A stretch of 64,000 nucleotides of DNA from Omphalotus guepiniiformis. Taxonomy: Eukaryota; Basidiomycota; Agaricomycetes; Agaricales; Omphalotaceae. The stretch is taken from NCBI GenBank assembly GCA_028554645.1, contig JAQOOI010000070.1:1116001-1180000 (forward strand). The letters run 5' to 3'. The position numbers and the translations under genes were made by a program. Of this stretch, positions 1-13,704 are shown piece by piece. Under the pieces are notes generated by a model. It was given only the letters and a program-made list of their open reading frames with translations, made no database searches and was not told where the DNA came from. How positions within the stretch are numbered: position 1 is the stretch's first letter; every line of letters starts with the position of its first letter.

Positions 1-332
1 GAAAGATGAGAAATGTTTGATAGGGACTGGGGTTTGCAATCTAACCTCTTCAAAGGATAGCTCTTGTGCACCTCCTCGTGTCGAGAAATACTTCATGATT
101 GCTAGGGCTTAGGCTGTTCAACAGCCTAGCTTTGAGTTTGTCTTGTATGTGGTAGAACTACATGACTCCTTTATCGGGCCGACGCAAATTTGCAGCCACG
201 ACCGATTGATGTCGGCCGAAGTCTCCGATCCTTCAAATTCAAATTCAAACCTCCACTGTTTATACGCTCACTTCGACTTTGTCCTTCACGTTCCCCGGAC
301 ACCTCGCTCAAGACTACATTCATTCTATCGCC

Positions 333-856
333 ATGTCCTTAGCCTTGAAGAACGCCATTACTACTCACCTTATGAAAACTGCACAGAAACATTCAGAATC
401 CTTCATCAAACTTCCTGTTTTTGTAGAGTCCTGGACCACCGCAATTGAGGATCGACGAAATCCTCTCAGTGCAAACTCTCTTCGTGCAAATGGACTTTCT
501 ATTATGGAAAAAACTATCATGAAGATGCTGGCTGACAAAGGGATTACTGAATCTCCCTTTATCAAAGTTCGTGTCCACATACAATGCGGAAGCAACTGAC
601 CAAGTGTCGCTCCTTGCAGCATGTCGTCAACGCCATAATGTCAAACGAAATTGCACGGGAAATCTTCAACTCTTTGAGACACTCTGAACAGAACAGCCAG
701 ATGAGGCCTCAACGCGGGATGCGTTTCACTATTCCCATCGCCATTGCTCGTGGTCAGCTTGAGCGACCCAAAGGTGTTCAAGAAACTTTAGAGTGGATGG
801 AGGAAAAATTTGGCCTTCTTCTTGAGGGCATTGAAACACTCTATTTGGAAATGTAA
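333..856 (+). CDS. Hypothetical protein, two exons
   Basis: I do not recognise this protein. The first ATG in the open frame is at 333; the open frame further upstream has no ATG. A 53-base intron at 567-619 (GT..CAG) is phase 0 and joins two open frames, giving about 157 residues. The product is mainly helical in character, rich in Met, Glu and Leu, with no signal peptide or membrane segment. It ends in TAA at 854-856. The stop overlaps a good donor sequence (GTAAGC at 853), and a frame-preserving 60-base intron to 912 would let the protein run on, so the true C-terminus is uncertain. The neighbour is another unrecognised gene on the same strand. Confidence 0.45.
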
Positions 857-1219
857 GCGACCCACTCTGGAACCACCACACCTTATTGAATGCGTGCTAA
901 TCTATTACATAGGTACGGAAAACCCAGTGTGTCCGCTCATCTTTATATATGTGCTCATTATAATATGATCATGCATATAGAAGCCATCTCTTCCTCTTTT
1001 CCGCTCAAGCAAATCAATAGTCCCAAACCACCCGCCTCCGTAAGTATCTGGGAGCTCAGTATACGCCTTCAGTTAACCCTTTGTAGGCTACCGGGCATTC
1101 TAAACGCTCATCATCTGGTCAGTTACCCAATATATGCATATCACAACATCACTCATGAATGCCACGTCTTCGTTTTAGACATCGAGACTTCTTTTAGACA
1201 GGTAAAACGGAAGAGGACA

Positions 1220-2582
1220 ATGGAGGCTGCGAAAGAGAACACAAGACCTTTAGGTAAAGTTCTCAAACAAGGTAGCAAATCGAAGAGTCAACGCGGCGGT
1301 ACAAGAGCAACGACACGCAACCAGGCAGGTCGCAACGTGGTAGGCTCGCTTTTGATATCTTATGCTCATTGGATCACCAATACCTTCTCAGCGACAAAGA
1401 AAACTCAACTCCTCAGATCAGGTTCCCTCCGAGGGACTACAACCTAATGAGGATTGCCAGGTGACTAAACCGCCCTATCATTATTGTTACACTCACCTTT
1501 GTTTTATCAAGAGCGATTGTTTCTTGCCTGCATTCGTGCCGAATTCCCCTCTACCAGATCTCTATGTTTGGCATGATACTCAACCGCAAGTTCCCGGGCA
1601 TTTGTATAGTTCATCTCATTTGCTTGACGATCCTTTTCAATCTGTCCTCTCGTCCTCAATATTCGCGCCCAGTGGTCCTTTGCAATATCAATCTCCGGTG
1701 TTGGAAGTAAACACTTCTTTTGCTACTCCATCACTCTATCAAGGCGATGACTCTTCATTGTCCCAAGTCGATGACTTCTCCCTTCCCTTCGATTGCCCAC
1801 TTGATTCGTCTCTGCAAGTCCACGAGTTCAATCTTCAATTTGCCCTGCCTACCTCCCCTCCACTTTGTGTAGCACCCTGGAGGTTGCTTCATCCACGAGG
1901 CCATCAAGATCCAATGCTATCAAATGGTTCAAGCACCTATTTTGACCACTCTGGCTCAACCGATTTTCTCTCAGGGTTATATGATGCTGCAAAATCGTCA
2001 GTAGCTCAAACAGATGGCCAAGCTCCGCAGACAGACCTCGAGAACATGAACGCGATTGATTTTCAAGATTCTCCTCTTGCCGCAGGTGCTTCAACCGGAC
2101 TTGACGTAGCTTCTGCACCTTCGCCGCCTTTGATATGTCAAACGGAGAGCCAAATTATTCGGGCAATATTTCCGGATGTTTGTGGCGTTCATTCTGAGGA
2201 ATTTTCTGACTTTGGTTTTACTCTCGACGACTTTCTTTGCGGGACAGATAATATCGACGATGAACTCATACCTACGGATTCGACACCCATTTCTTCTGAA
2301 GATTCGTATTTCACGCTATTCAAAGACAGCGATCTAGCACAAGTCAACAATTCCGTTTCAAGCCCTACCCTCATGGACCTGGACAACTTGATCTTCGTAC
2401 CACTGGGTCAAAACCATCTATCTTCATCTCTAGGCGATTCTTGCTATGAATACCCGTCTTTCCCATTGGCTTCCTCCGAATACTTCGTATCTTCATATCC
2501 TGGTCCCATTGACGATTTTGAAGGCGCTCTGTATGACCGTCTATTTGGACCACACATGGTTCCAAATAGTACTGTGTTCTAG
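1220..2582 (+). CDS. Hypothetical Ser/Pro/Asp-rich acidic protein
   Basis: Unrecognised. The proposed ATG at 1220 opens a basic N-terminus (MEAAKENTRPLGKVLKQGSK) rich in Lys, Arg, Gln and Ser. A 52-base intron at 1340-1391 is phase 0 and joins it to a long open frame ending at 2582. A second possible intron at 1461-1511 keeps the frame whether or not it is removed. The product is about 430 residues. The rest is low-complexity and rich in Ser, Pro, Leu and Asp, with many short acidic-hydrophobic patches such as DFGFTLDDFL. This composition resembles a transcriptional activation region joined to a basic tail, but I see no DNA-binding fold and claim no function. Confidence 0.45.
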
Positions 2583-2836
2583 CATCGGTAGCCTCTCGTA
2601 CAGAATTCGATTTCTATGGATTTGTACTTGAATACTTTTGTTCATATTTATAAATAAATTACACCTCCTCAAACTCAAATTTGTTGTTTAGTTATTGGCG
2701 TCTAAACGTGATCAACGAACAGCTTTGACCGAGCTTGTCATCACCACGTGCCTTCGGCGCAAATGCAAACAAGATCAAGCAACATCGTTTCACGCGGCTG
2801 TCCCTTTAGGACGCGTTTTTATTCTTGCCAACAACG

Positions 2837-5800
2837 ATGAGCACGGCTTCCTCTCCCGCAGGACCCCGCCGCTCTCAACGTGACAGAAAGCCAGCGAAGC
2901 CGATAACTACAGGTACAGGATGCATTTATTGTAGTCTTTCGCAGAGCTAATTCGAGGTGACAGTCACGAATGTTGCTACAATAAGCAGGAAGCGAAAACA
3001 CGCTGATACTGACAATGAAGAGCCAACAGACGTGGACGAGTCTCTGGAAAGAGATGATGAGGAGGATGGTGATGCAGAGGACGGTGTAGAGAATGATGCT
3101 GACGGTGAGGAAGATGAGGACGAAGAAGCGGACGACCGACGGAAGAGGCAGAAGAGGAAAGCCAAAGCCCCTACAGCGAAGAAAGCGCGAACTGTCCCTT
3201 CAGCGACGCGTAAACCTCGCAAGCCACGCGTACCTAAGGATCCTACTGCTGCCACCTCCTATAAACGCGCTGCCGGAGCATCTAAATCCAAACAATCCGG
3301 CAACGCGCCTTTCGATCCCGCATCTGCGGAACGGCTCACGAATATTTCCTCTGATAACCCACTGTTCAATGCACTTATCAATCCTAATTCCGCTCTTCAA
3401 GGAACCGCAGAAGATTTCCTCGAGTCGCTTGATCAGAATACCAATGAGGCACTGGCTGAGCTTATCAATATGATTCTCAGGTCCTGTGGTTGCAACGAGA
3501 CTATTAGTGGTGACACTGCAGTCGACTACGATGGCGTAGCCGACAGACTGGATGACATAGTTGAAGAATTGAAGAATGTACGTCCGGTTCGCTGCAGATC
3601 ATCTCGTAATTTCGTATTTTGCTAGCACTATACACGACTTGTGCGTTGCTTGAATCTCAAAGCAGCTTGCACGCGATATTACACTGCCTCAGCCTCTATC
3701 TCTCTTGCTCTCATACACCTTGACTGACACTTTTCGTAGACGACTTCTCCTGCAGGCTCCTATCCACTTGTCTCCAAGGCCCCATCTTTCTATAACGCCA
3801 AAATGAAGTATTCATTTAGGTCCAACTTATCAGAGTTCATAACTCGACTCATCACGTCCGCGGCCCTCCTTGACTCTTTGTATAATTCTCCGCTTGTTGA
3901 GACTCTTGAGGTACATCTTATTCTATTGTTTTGGACACGTCTAATGGTTGGCATAATAGGTATGGCTAGTTCCCATGTCCTCTTCACAGATTCGGTCTAT
4001 TCGACATACCGCGACAGTGATCGCACTAGAGGTCGAAGCCGCCCTATGTCAGGTCGGAAAGGATGTCGAGAAAGAAGCTGAAGTCGCTGGGTACTCTAAT
4101 CTCAATCTCATCTTATCTCAGAATGCTAAATTGATGTCTCCTTCGTAGGCGAATGCGGGAGGGAGAGAAGAAGCGCGCACGCACTAAAGGTGCTGAGCAG
4201 GGTGCCTCAGGCACGAAAGGGAAAGAGAAGGAGTTAGAAACACGATTACGAGATATCAAAGAAAAGCAAAATAAGCTGGAGGAGTTTATCAAGGAGTTTG
4301 TTGATGGGTGAGTCCTCTTTTTCCGTTTCAGTTGCAATGAAATAATGGTGGTACCTGTTTAATTGCAGAGTATTCATCCATCGTTACCGCGACCTTGACC
4401 CCGTTATTCGTACAGAGTGTATTTCTTCTCTCGCCACATTTTTTGCCACCCTTCCGTCTCATTTTTGTGCCAATACCACTTACCTGCGCTATGTTGGCTG
4501 GGTCTTGTCGGACGCGGCTGTGGGCGTGCGTTTAGCAGCCCTCAAAGCATTGCAAGTTGTGTATGAGGGAATGGGTCCTGGCGGCGGCGGAAAGAAGAAA
4601 AAGGGGGGAGCCAGTGGTGGAGGGGTGGTACTGCCTGCATTAACCCACTTCACGACAAGGTCTCTTCCGAGACTACTGGAGATTGCAAGATATGATGTGG
4701 ACGTGGGGGTGAGAGTTGCCTCAATGGTGGTACTAGGCTATGTGGACGATCTGGGTATGTCGCAGCAGTCGCAACATTCGACGAGCCTTCACTAAAATTC
4801 GCGTGTCAGGTCTTCTCTCCGAGACTGATCGTAACCGACTCGGGACAATGATATATTCTAATGAAGTCCGAGTGCGTAAAGGCGTCGGGCGTTTTGTTAG
4901 CGGTGTGTGGCAGGAATGGGTCGACTCGAGGAAGGGTGAGATAGAAGTCCACGCATCATCATCTAGTACTCGTGGACGAGGACGGGGCCGGGGTCGAGGC
5001 GGTGCAGCCGCATCCAAAGACCGTAGTCGTGTCGATGAAGACATCGACGAAGAGAAGATCGGCATTAAAGGACTGGTTCATCTGCTTGTGAAGTGGGGTC
5101 GTGCACTTGATCGGGAGCAACGGAAACAATTGATGAGACAAGAGGGAGATGCTGACGAGGAAGAAGAGGAGGAGGAGGAGGAGGAGGAAGGTGCCGCTCG
5201 AGATGACACTGCAGTCAGCTCTCAGACGAGTGGCGGTGGTTATGAGAATGGCGGTATTGCTGCTGCTCTAGCATCTCCACCAGGGAAGAAAGTCGGAGAT
5301 GCTGCTACACGTGGTCGTACGACGCTTGCAGTTGAGGCAGTTTGGGATGATTTAGAGGTAGTGAGGAATTGGGAGGGCATTCTGGATATGTTGGTTCTGG
5401 ACCACAGTGCATCAGGAGAGAGCTCGTCTAGCAGGGACAGGGGTAGAGGTAGAACGGGTGTGAGTAAAAAGGGGATGAAGCCCAATGGGAAAGGCAAAAC
5501 CAGGGAAGCGACACATGAAGATGATAGCGGGGATGACGATGACGATGCTTCAACTACGACCAAAGTTGATGAATCTTGGAGACTCAACGAGGGCGAGGAG
5601 GGCGTACTACTTGAGGTTTTAATAGCCTCACTTCGAAGAACAAGGAAAGACGTAAGTGGTCTATTCCCCTCTCTGCTTGAATGCCAATCCATTTCTCTCT
5701 TTGACAGGACGAGTCCACCGCGGAATCTATTACTCAGGCCCTCATTAAAGCCCTTCCTCGACTTTTCATCAAGTATCAAACTGATGAAAATAAGATAACT

Positions 5801-8519
5801 GATGTCCTCGCGCTACCGACGCTAATGAACCTAGAAGTCTATCTGGAAATGAGGGAGACCAACGTATGCCTACAATCCTTTGTTTACCAAGTGATATTGA
5901 CAATATCTTTGATAGGCGTACGCTTCGTTGTGGTCGGACATATCCAAACAATTCCTCACCCATACTTCGCCCTACGTACTCACCACAGCCGTTCACACCA
6001 TTACTTCGCACTTGATCACAAATACCGCCTTATCAAATACTAACAGCGAGCAAATCTTAGAGCTGGAGGATGAACTTGCTACGTCCCTTCGAGACGCCAT
6101 CGCCAGCCCAGCCCCTCCTCCAGCTTCGGACGGAGATGGAGAGTCCTCATCAAGGGGCAAGGAAGATCGAGATATAGAAGTTGTCCATCTAACTGAAGAC
6201 GAGATCCTCACGTTGACGTCAGTTGTCCTTCGATTGAGGATACTGGCTGGAAGCAGAGACATGACCGCGTGGATGGAAGAGAGTGAGGGCGGTAAACAGA
6301 GTAGTGTGTGGGATATTCTGTGTGCTATAGCCGAAAGAGGAAGACTGAGTGTGGGCGGTGAGGGAGATGTAAGTCAATTATGATCTATGTCAAGGTTCGA
6401 ACTAACAATACTACTTTCACAGATGATTGAACAGACCTTACAACTTCTGGCACTACATGTCATTTGGAAGAGCCGGAGTCTTGCCGTTAGCAGCACATCC
6501 TCTCCAGAAGAAGTCAAACAGCAAGAGCTGTTAATTACGCAGAGAGATTTTCTTATTGAGAAATTGGTTGAATATGCAGTCGGCACCCAGGTGCAAGGTA
6601 ACGGCGTTGTCGAGAATGTCAAGCGCGCAGTGAGTGAAGTAGCATTCAATTTCTGGCTTTACCTCATCCATTACAGGCATTTAAAAATCTCCTGGACCTG
6701 CATGTGCTGTTTTCTTCATCAGAGACTGTTGCTGCCGACGGATCTCCTTTACTCCTCGCGTCTGAGAAGATGGCTCTATCGATGGACGACGAGATACAGT
6801 GGAGATGTGCAGGATATGTACAGGCAGAAGTTCAGCGTTATGCAGAAACTTTGGAGCTTGGGGATGAGGAGGATGATGTTGTCCAAGATACAGAAGGTGA
6901 AAGCGAAGACGAGAACGATGAAAACGACGAGAACAACGAGAACAACGCAAAGGCAACGAAGAAATCCTCCAAAACTGGGAGCAAGGAAGAAAACGGTGTT
7001 GAGGCAGACAAGCATAGTAAGTCACCTTAAATACCTCGGTGCTTGTCGGGTACTGATCTCGTTCTGAAGTGACTTCGAATACTCGAACCCAGCTTGAACA
7101 AGAGTATATATTCATTGATGTGATATCTACTTTTCTGCGAGCAATTCGTGCTGGAGCAATCCAAATCCGTCATGGCGCGATTCTGCTTGCACATTACGGG
7201 AGGTTGGGGGCCGCCTTTGATGCCTGCGCCAAGGTCATCGTAGAAGCTCTAAGAGAAGAAGGAATGGTGAATGATCATGGTGATATCGTCGTTCTTGTGG
7301 TCACGCAAGCCATGAAGGAGGTGAGGGTGGAATAGTTCATCGCAATGCTTTAGCACTAACGGTTTCGTCGATTGTCAGGCGTTCGGTCTGGTCAAGGATT
7401 CCCGTATGCTTGATGAGTCAGGAGTAGTGGCATTAGGAAAGCTTCTGTCCAGCAGCTTTGTCATTCGTGGGAGTCAACTTTCTGTGATTCGGCGCCTCGA
7501 CATCGAGTACGTTGTTGAGATCCAAACGAATCTGCTTTCTTGGGTCGCAAAGCAACTCGGCTCACACCAGAAGTCGAGCAACAAAAAAGGGGTCAAGACC
7601 ACTCTTCTATTTTTCCGCGCATTAATTCCTTTGATTGGTGCAATGCAAAGTCGTGATGCCCTGAAAATGTAGGTCATGTAATTGAAGAAGATATCATCTG
7701 ATGTTGATTTGCCATTCCGTCGTTAGCAAGGCACACTTAGATCAAGTTCTTGCCCAAGAAACGGTTGAACCCAACGCAAGCAAGGTTTGGGAGCCTCTTC
7801 GAGCTTACGAAAAGCGTCTTGGAACGGCCATGGGGAAGGATAAACGTCAGTATCGATGAATCGTTACCTCTTTTCTGTACTAACGATCGTACAAACTCGT
7901 AGCAGCCAGACCGAAGGGGCGCTCAAAGAAGAAAAAGAATGCAGGCGCTACCTCCACAGACGAGGGAGAGGAAAGCGAGATTGGAAAAGCACTAGATCAT
8001 GAAGAGGAAGGTACCGAGTTGTCAGATGCACCTGACCCTGTAGTGCCTCCCGCACGACCTCAAAGACCTCGTAGAGCTGCCGCTCGAGCACCTGTTGAGG
8101 CACAAAACGGGCTGGATTCTGAACCAGAACCTGATCCTACGACGCCTAAAGCACGCCCTCGACCTAAACCAACATACAAATCCAAGAAAAACGTATCTCC
8201 CACTAAGCCAGCGACCCCAGTGGATGGCGCTTCACATCCTCTGGAGAACGGGTTTATCACTCCTTCACAATCCCGGAAGCGGGCACGTGAGGAGACGGAT
8301 GATGAGGACGATGGTGTCTCTGCGTCTCGCAAACGGGCGAGGGAGGCGACAGAGCCTCAAGAGGCAGACACGCAGGGGATATCGCAACAAAGTCAACAAG
8401 CGGCTGCGGACGACGGAGGTTCTGAACTCTCAGAACCCCCTCTCTCAGAACCCCCTCAATCACGTCAAGGCACGCCTGTTGCAGACGTGCAGATAAAAAG
8501 AAAACGCATTCGACATTGA
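2837..8519 (+). CDS. SCC3: Cohesin subunit Scc3/Irr1 (STAG/SA family)
   Basis: Cohesin HEAT-repeat subunit that binds Scc1/Rad21 and helps load and hold cohesin on chromatin in the nucleus. ATG at 2837 opens a basic leader; a 51-base phase-1 intron (2913-2963) leads to an acidic region. The STAG region lies around 3390-3920, including TAEDFLESLDQNTNEALAEL and LSEFITRLITSAALLDSLYN. The stromalin conserved domain follows around 4380-4760, with VFIHRYRDLDPVIRTECISS and RYVGWVLSDAAVGVRLAALK. Many short introns break the downstream HEAT region, and the tail is basic and disordered, ending in KRKRIRH at 8519. About 1,400-1,500 residues fits the family. Oddities are a run of twelve Glu near 5160 and an Arg/Gly-rich insert near 4970. 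Exon joins past 5650 were not all checked. Confidence 0.86.
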
Positions 8520-8884
8520 ACATCGTTCAATGTATTCTAATTCTGCTTCCATTTTTCATATACCACTCTCAACTTACATTTATCCTTATTTCTGCTTTCT
8601 CTTTACTGTTAGCTCTCCATTGCTTTGGTTGTACGTGCAAGTAACATTGTAGTAGTATCAACATCGTGTAATAAGTTCGTTAAATAGTGATAAGATCGAG
8701 ACTGGCTCAATATGCAACATAAATCCTAGGTACATGCAGAGCAATACAAAGATGTGAAAGGAGCGACAGCTGTGATACGGTAAATAAGAGAATAAAGAAA
8801 AATAAGCTAAGATGTATCTGAAATCAAATCGAGCGTAGCCAGTATGGCATTGCGCTAATGTACATTGAATTTAGTCTTCACGCT
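8520..8884. other. Convergent 3' ends, AT-rich spacer
   Basis: This spacer lies between the ends of the cohesin gene (plus) and the long coiled-coil gene (minus). It is AT-rich and holds no credible frame. A donor-like GTGAGT just before the minus-strand stop at 8885, and a TTTCAG-type acceptor near 8820, suggest the minus gene could splice into this spacer and end slightly later. Confidence 0.5.
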
Positions 8885-11800
8885 TCATGAGGCAACATTT
8901 ATATGATTACTCACGTCTGCAGTCATAACTTGGTACACTTCCGAAAGTCCAGAGTTATCAGGCATGGACAGAGGCCTTCCACTACTGGCTCTATGAGAGC
9001 GTGGACGTGATTCCCTCGTAACACCGGTGTCGCTGGGCCGTTCGATTACAGACTGTGCTCGGCGAGGTCGAATATCATTCATAGTTATACCAAGCATATC
9101 GCAGAGCTCTTCATGTGCTCGGACCATTGCTCTAGTTTCGGTGTTTGGAGTAGGACCATCTGTGGAAAGAGCCTGAAACAGGTGTCAGCTAATTTAAACA
9201 GGTACCAAGTTAGAGTTATCGTACGGCTGCAGATGCTCTCGTGATCGGCAAATCAGTCATGATATCGATTGGTCTACGACGCGGAATGGGTGGTACTGGT
9301 GGGATGTCCTCAATGGAAAATACAGACTTGGCGCCGGACAAAGAGGCGGTACTGAGTCTGTGGCTACTGCTTATTGAGGAGGATCTCGCAGATCTCAACC
9401 CGGCCTTGTATGCACGAATACTAGACTTTCGCATAGCTGTTACACGACTCGAGCGATTGCTGGGGGTACTGTCGGTGTCATTCATTCTTTCGTTTAGGTG
9501 ATCATATTCCCTGGCTACCGTCTCTGCATGTCTCCATGCGTCATCTCTCTCGCCTTCGAGGACTTCAACTTGTTGCCGCAGAGCATCCGAAATTGACAAT
9601 TGCTTCAAAAAGCTGGCGTTCAACTTTCGAAGAGCCATGGCCAATGCACTCGCATCATGAACGTCTCGCAGCGAAGCTAATTGAGCAATCTGCTCATCCA
9701 CACTGTGAAGCTCTTCTGCAAGGCGATCAAGAGCGGAAGAGGTATCACCCAGATCTCCCACTAACCGCAAGGTGACACCAGAATCCTCGTGTGACGATCC
9801 ATCAATCTGAGAAGCCAAAATGTCAAGCATGTCGGTACGCTTGCGGGCCATCATTTTATATCTCGTCTTTATATCAGTTCTCAACATCTCCAGTCTGCGC
9901 AGCTCGTTCGGAATTTCGTTGTCAACGGTCTCCAACCGCAACAACCGTATAGCGGAAGCTTCGGCCGATTGCTTAATCGCTCGCGATACGATAGCCTGAA
10001 GTTGAGCGGACGTAAATGTCCATTTCGCGGCATCCATTGTGTAGCCTCTCCATTTCGGCGCAGGTGATTGGAAACGAGGCGATTTAAGCGCAGTAGAAGA
10101 TGCTCTCAACCTCGCTGTTGGAAGGTTGCTAGTAACAGATGAAACTGACGTATTCCGTGGCCTCGCCCCAGACGCCAAATTGGTTGGTGTCGGACGACGA
10201 GGACCAATAGGTAACGGAGGCCTGCTTCGGCCACGTCTAGCACTGGCAGTGGATTGCCTAGAGGAGCTTTGATCGTCTCTAATGGAGGAAGGACTATTGG
10301 GACTAAGCCCACGGAATCTATAATCCGAATCGCCAGTGCTCGGGCCACCGGTGCTTGGGGTCAGGCTGTCCTGGTGGTTTTGATCAAATACAAGGGTATA
10401 GTAGGGCGGCGGTGAGCCCATTGAGGGTATAGAGGGTGCCATGTCCACTTCAATGGAGTCAGGACGTTCTGAATGTGGGTCATTTGGCGGAGTATTTTGA
10501 TGAACGGCAGATTGTGGGGGTGGTGTCACTACGACGGATCCAGGAACGGCGGATTGACTCATCTCTTGCTGTGAGCGTGAGGGAAAGTCGGAAACAGAGG
10601 GAGATGATCTATCAGGCCGAGGGGATGTAGGCACAATTGAGTTACTTGAGCTCGAATTATTTTCGGATAAACCTGGGGGTGGTACAGTAGGGAATCCCTC
10701 GTTGATAGGCGTAGATATTGAGGATGCGCCAAATGTTGACGGAGACGGCGGTAGTGGAGGCAGTATTCTTGCATTCAGTGAAGTCTGAGATGTGTTTATC
10801 GAGGTTGTCTGAGCTATTAGGCCTTGAGCAGAAATTGGGGGGTCGGGCAATGGAGGGGAGATCGGGAGCTCGGGTAGAGGATGCTCATCGACCTGATGAG
10901 CCGAATGATGGGCTGCTGGGCTTTCCCCGGACATGCTGTACATAGATATACTGGTGGAATATTCACTGTGACCACCCTCTTCGTCAGAGGTAGAAAACCT
11001 CTGCGTAATCCAGGATGGATACCTGCGACCTTCACCGCCTTCACCACTCTCCTCAGTTTCGGTTTCAGGAGGTACTGGACGCGGCGCACTCTGTGAATCC
11101 AATGTGGCGCCGACTCCGTGCAAATGCTGGGCAACCGTACGTACCCTGCTGAAACTCGGTTGATTAGAATGTCTTGCTCCCCTCACTGAAGTCGCAGCGC
11201 GTGTGAGCATTTGTTGGGCAAGAGCAGACATAGGGTCTGTGGCACTTGCAACACCATTAGCTGTCATTGGTGTAGGAGGAACAGCCAATAAGAATTGATC
11301 CATTGACCCGCGGCCTGTCCTTCCCAATGCCGAATAGCCGCTAGTGCCTGCGGACCACATTGGACTGAAGAGATTGGGAGTTTCGGGAAAGGTTTGCTGG
11401 AGCTGCATGTAGTCCCCACTCCCTGCAGTCGAAGGTGCGCTTCCCGAGGAACTGAGAGGGCGAGTAGCCACAGTGATGTTGTACGTGTTCAGATCTCGAG
11501 AGTCACGTACTACCCTAATCGGACTAGGTGCACTGCCCGAACGCTGTCTATTGAACAAACTGCTAGGAGGCGCCAATGGGACTTGAGGCTCGCTCGAAGC
11601 GGCCAACGAAGCAACGATGGACTTGGAAGAGCTCACGATTGGACTATTCGGACTAACGTGCTGAGCCTTGAATGTACTATGAGCACCTGCATAAGTCAAG
11701 AGTGTAAGAGTATTTTGTACCTGTGAAGTTTCGCCGATAGGCAGTAAACGAGAGGTCTGCGAATGTGAGTCTTTTCTAGGCCCCGTTACCTCCATGCGCA

Positions 11801-13704
11801 CTGCCAATACTGTCAGTTCGCCCGGCTATATTCAGCTAATGCAATTGTACTTACCCTTACTTGGCGACCCGCTGCTGGAAACGCTAGCTTTCGAATTTCG
11901 TTTGTATGGCATGGGAGGGGATAGCTGGGAACTGGATTCTTCCGAGATGGGCGAAAATGGAGGTCGGAAATGCTGGATATCATGCAGTTGAATCGGTGTT
12001 GACTGCGTCTCTTGGAGTTCGGAGCCACCAGGACTAGGAGCGGGCGGTGACAATGAATAATAATCCAGAACAGTGTCGTACTCCTTCATAGAAGATGATG
12101 TCGAAGAAGTAGGCCGTTGCGCCTGTTCAGTCGGAGAGGCAGAGCTTGATACGTTAGACAGCGGTCTGTTTCTCTGAGAGGTCTCGGCCTCAGCAGGGAG
12201 AGGATCACTCAGAGGAGAGGGTGTGTACATCGAGTTCGCACTGATAGGACTTGGACCATCGTCATTAGGTGTCATATGGCCTGGAGTCGAAGCAATCGAC
12301 GAAGTCGCTTCCGAGATAGGAGAAATGCGTGAATGATCCAAATCAACAACAGCCGTACGTGACCCGCTGCTATTGGAGCGTACCAGAACTGGTATCGATA
12401 CAACACCTTCAGCGTCGCTACGCGACAGTATACTACCTGTGCTCCGACGTTTTGTCTTGATATCTCTGGTGTCCGCATGGGATCGGCGAGAATGGCTGGG
12501 AGGAACGTACACCGAGTCGGCGTTCGGAGGTAGAGGTACTAGTGTATGCATCATCTCTGGTGGCGACAAAGTGTCACTATTTCCGCTGAGTTTTCGGTCT
12601 CGCATGAGGGGTGAACTCAAGAGAAACGACTGCTCATCTCGAGGCAGTGTCGCCGAATCCATTCGTGTCAAGACAGATCCACCACTACGATACCGTGCTG
12701 TACGCTCGTCACTAGAAAGGACGAACGAATTGCTGATGAGTGCGCGTGCAAGGGTAGTTCCCGAAACCGCACTTGCAGCGGCTGAGCCTGACCCATCTTC
12801 TCCGGAATAGACGGATTCGGGTCGCGATGGGGAAAACGACCGGGACGCCCTCTTCGATTCACTTGATGAACGAATCACTTGTACTTTCGGGCCGTGCATG
12901 GAAATGCTCGGAATCTTTATAGGAGCAGGTGCCGTCTTTTTTTGCGACGTCGGAGGTGATCTCTGTTCATACTGTCTGTAAGAGATCCGAGCTTAAATGA
13001 AGATAAGATGACGCACTATTGAATGAGGCAGTTGATTGGGAGCGTTGACGAAGCTTGAAGCCTAATATGTGATCTTAGAAGTGGAAAGCACATATTAAAG
13101 AACTACGCACGTCCATTGCCTGCAAATTCGCAAGTACGTCTTCCGAAGACACTGAATCGTATCCGCCATCATCGTAGACGCTCGCATTACCGTCCCCCAC
13201 TTCCGGCACTTCTGTCCCTACCGTTGACTCTGGTATATTATCGGCGGAAGTTGCACCATCTGGTTCCTGAGGTAACCTACTGCTACCAGCCCCCGGAGAC
13301 TGATCACCAAACACCGGGCCTTCTTCATCAGCATAGATCTTCGAATCCAGAAGATGCGAGGGAATCCAATCCTTCAAACCATTCGGTGACAAATCAATGT
13401 CGAGTTTCCTGGGTGGTGTACGGGGGCGAACGGGGGTCAGCTGAGGACTCGGGCTGTCCTCGGTTAGTGATGTAGGTGTAGGAGGCGGCGGAGATTGGAG
13501 CGGTAGCCTCGCTGATGGGCTCAATTCGTCGTCTTCGTGATTGTGATTGCTCTGAATTGGCGTAATGTGAAATACTTCTGGAGAGGCATACGGATGAGGA
13601 GAGCGGGGGGATTCGAGACGACGAATAGCAAATGGAGACCTAGAGCTTGAGCTTTGGCTTTGGCCCTTCGTTTTGCGACGCGGTCGAATGAGGGAAGCCA
13701 GCAT
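8885..13704 (-). CDS. Large Ser/Pro-rich coiled-coil protein, unknown function
   Basis: Unrecognised, probably one of the large disordered proteins conserved in agaricomycetes. ATG at 13704-13702. Checked joins: exon 1 ends at 13111, a 49-base intron (13110-13062) is phase 0, and a 45-base exon at 13061 follows. The gene then runs through the open frames 12899-11832 and 11807-9216. A 52-base intron (9224-9173) leads to a last exon. The product is about 1,500 residues. The first two thirds are Ser, Pro and Thr-rich and disordered. An ordered block near 10040-9480 begins KWTFTSAQLQAIVSRAIKQS and continues as helical heptads with many Leu, Glu and Arg, probably a coiled coil. Scaffold or polarity roles are possible but unsupported. 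Shorter C-terminal splice forms cannot be excluded. Confidence 0.68.

Noticed and set aside
6393..6405. GGTTCGAAC, similar to a tRNA B box
   Set aside because: It lies in a short intron of the cohesin gene and has no A box or cloverleaf around it.
10106..11134. Frames on both strands inside the long coiled-coil gene
   Set aside because: These are shadows of a long continuous frame with consistent composition and splice joins.
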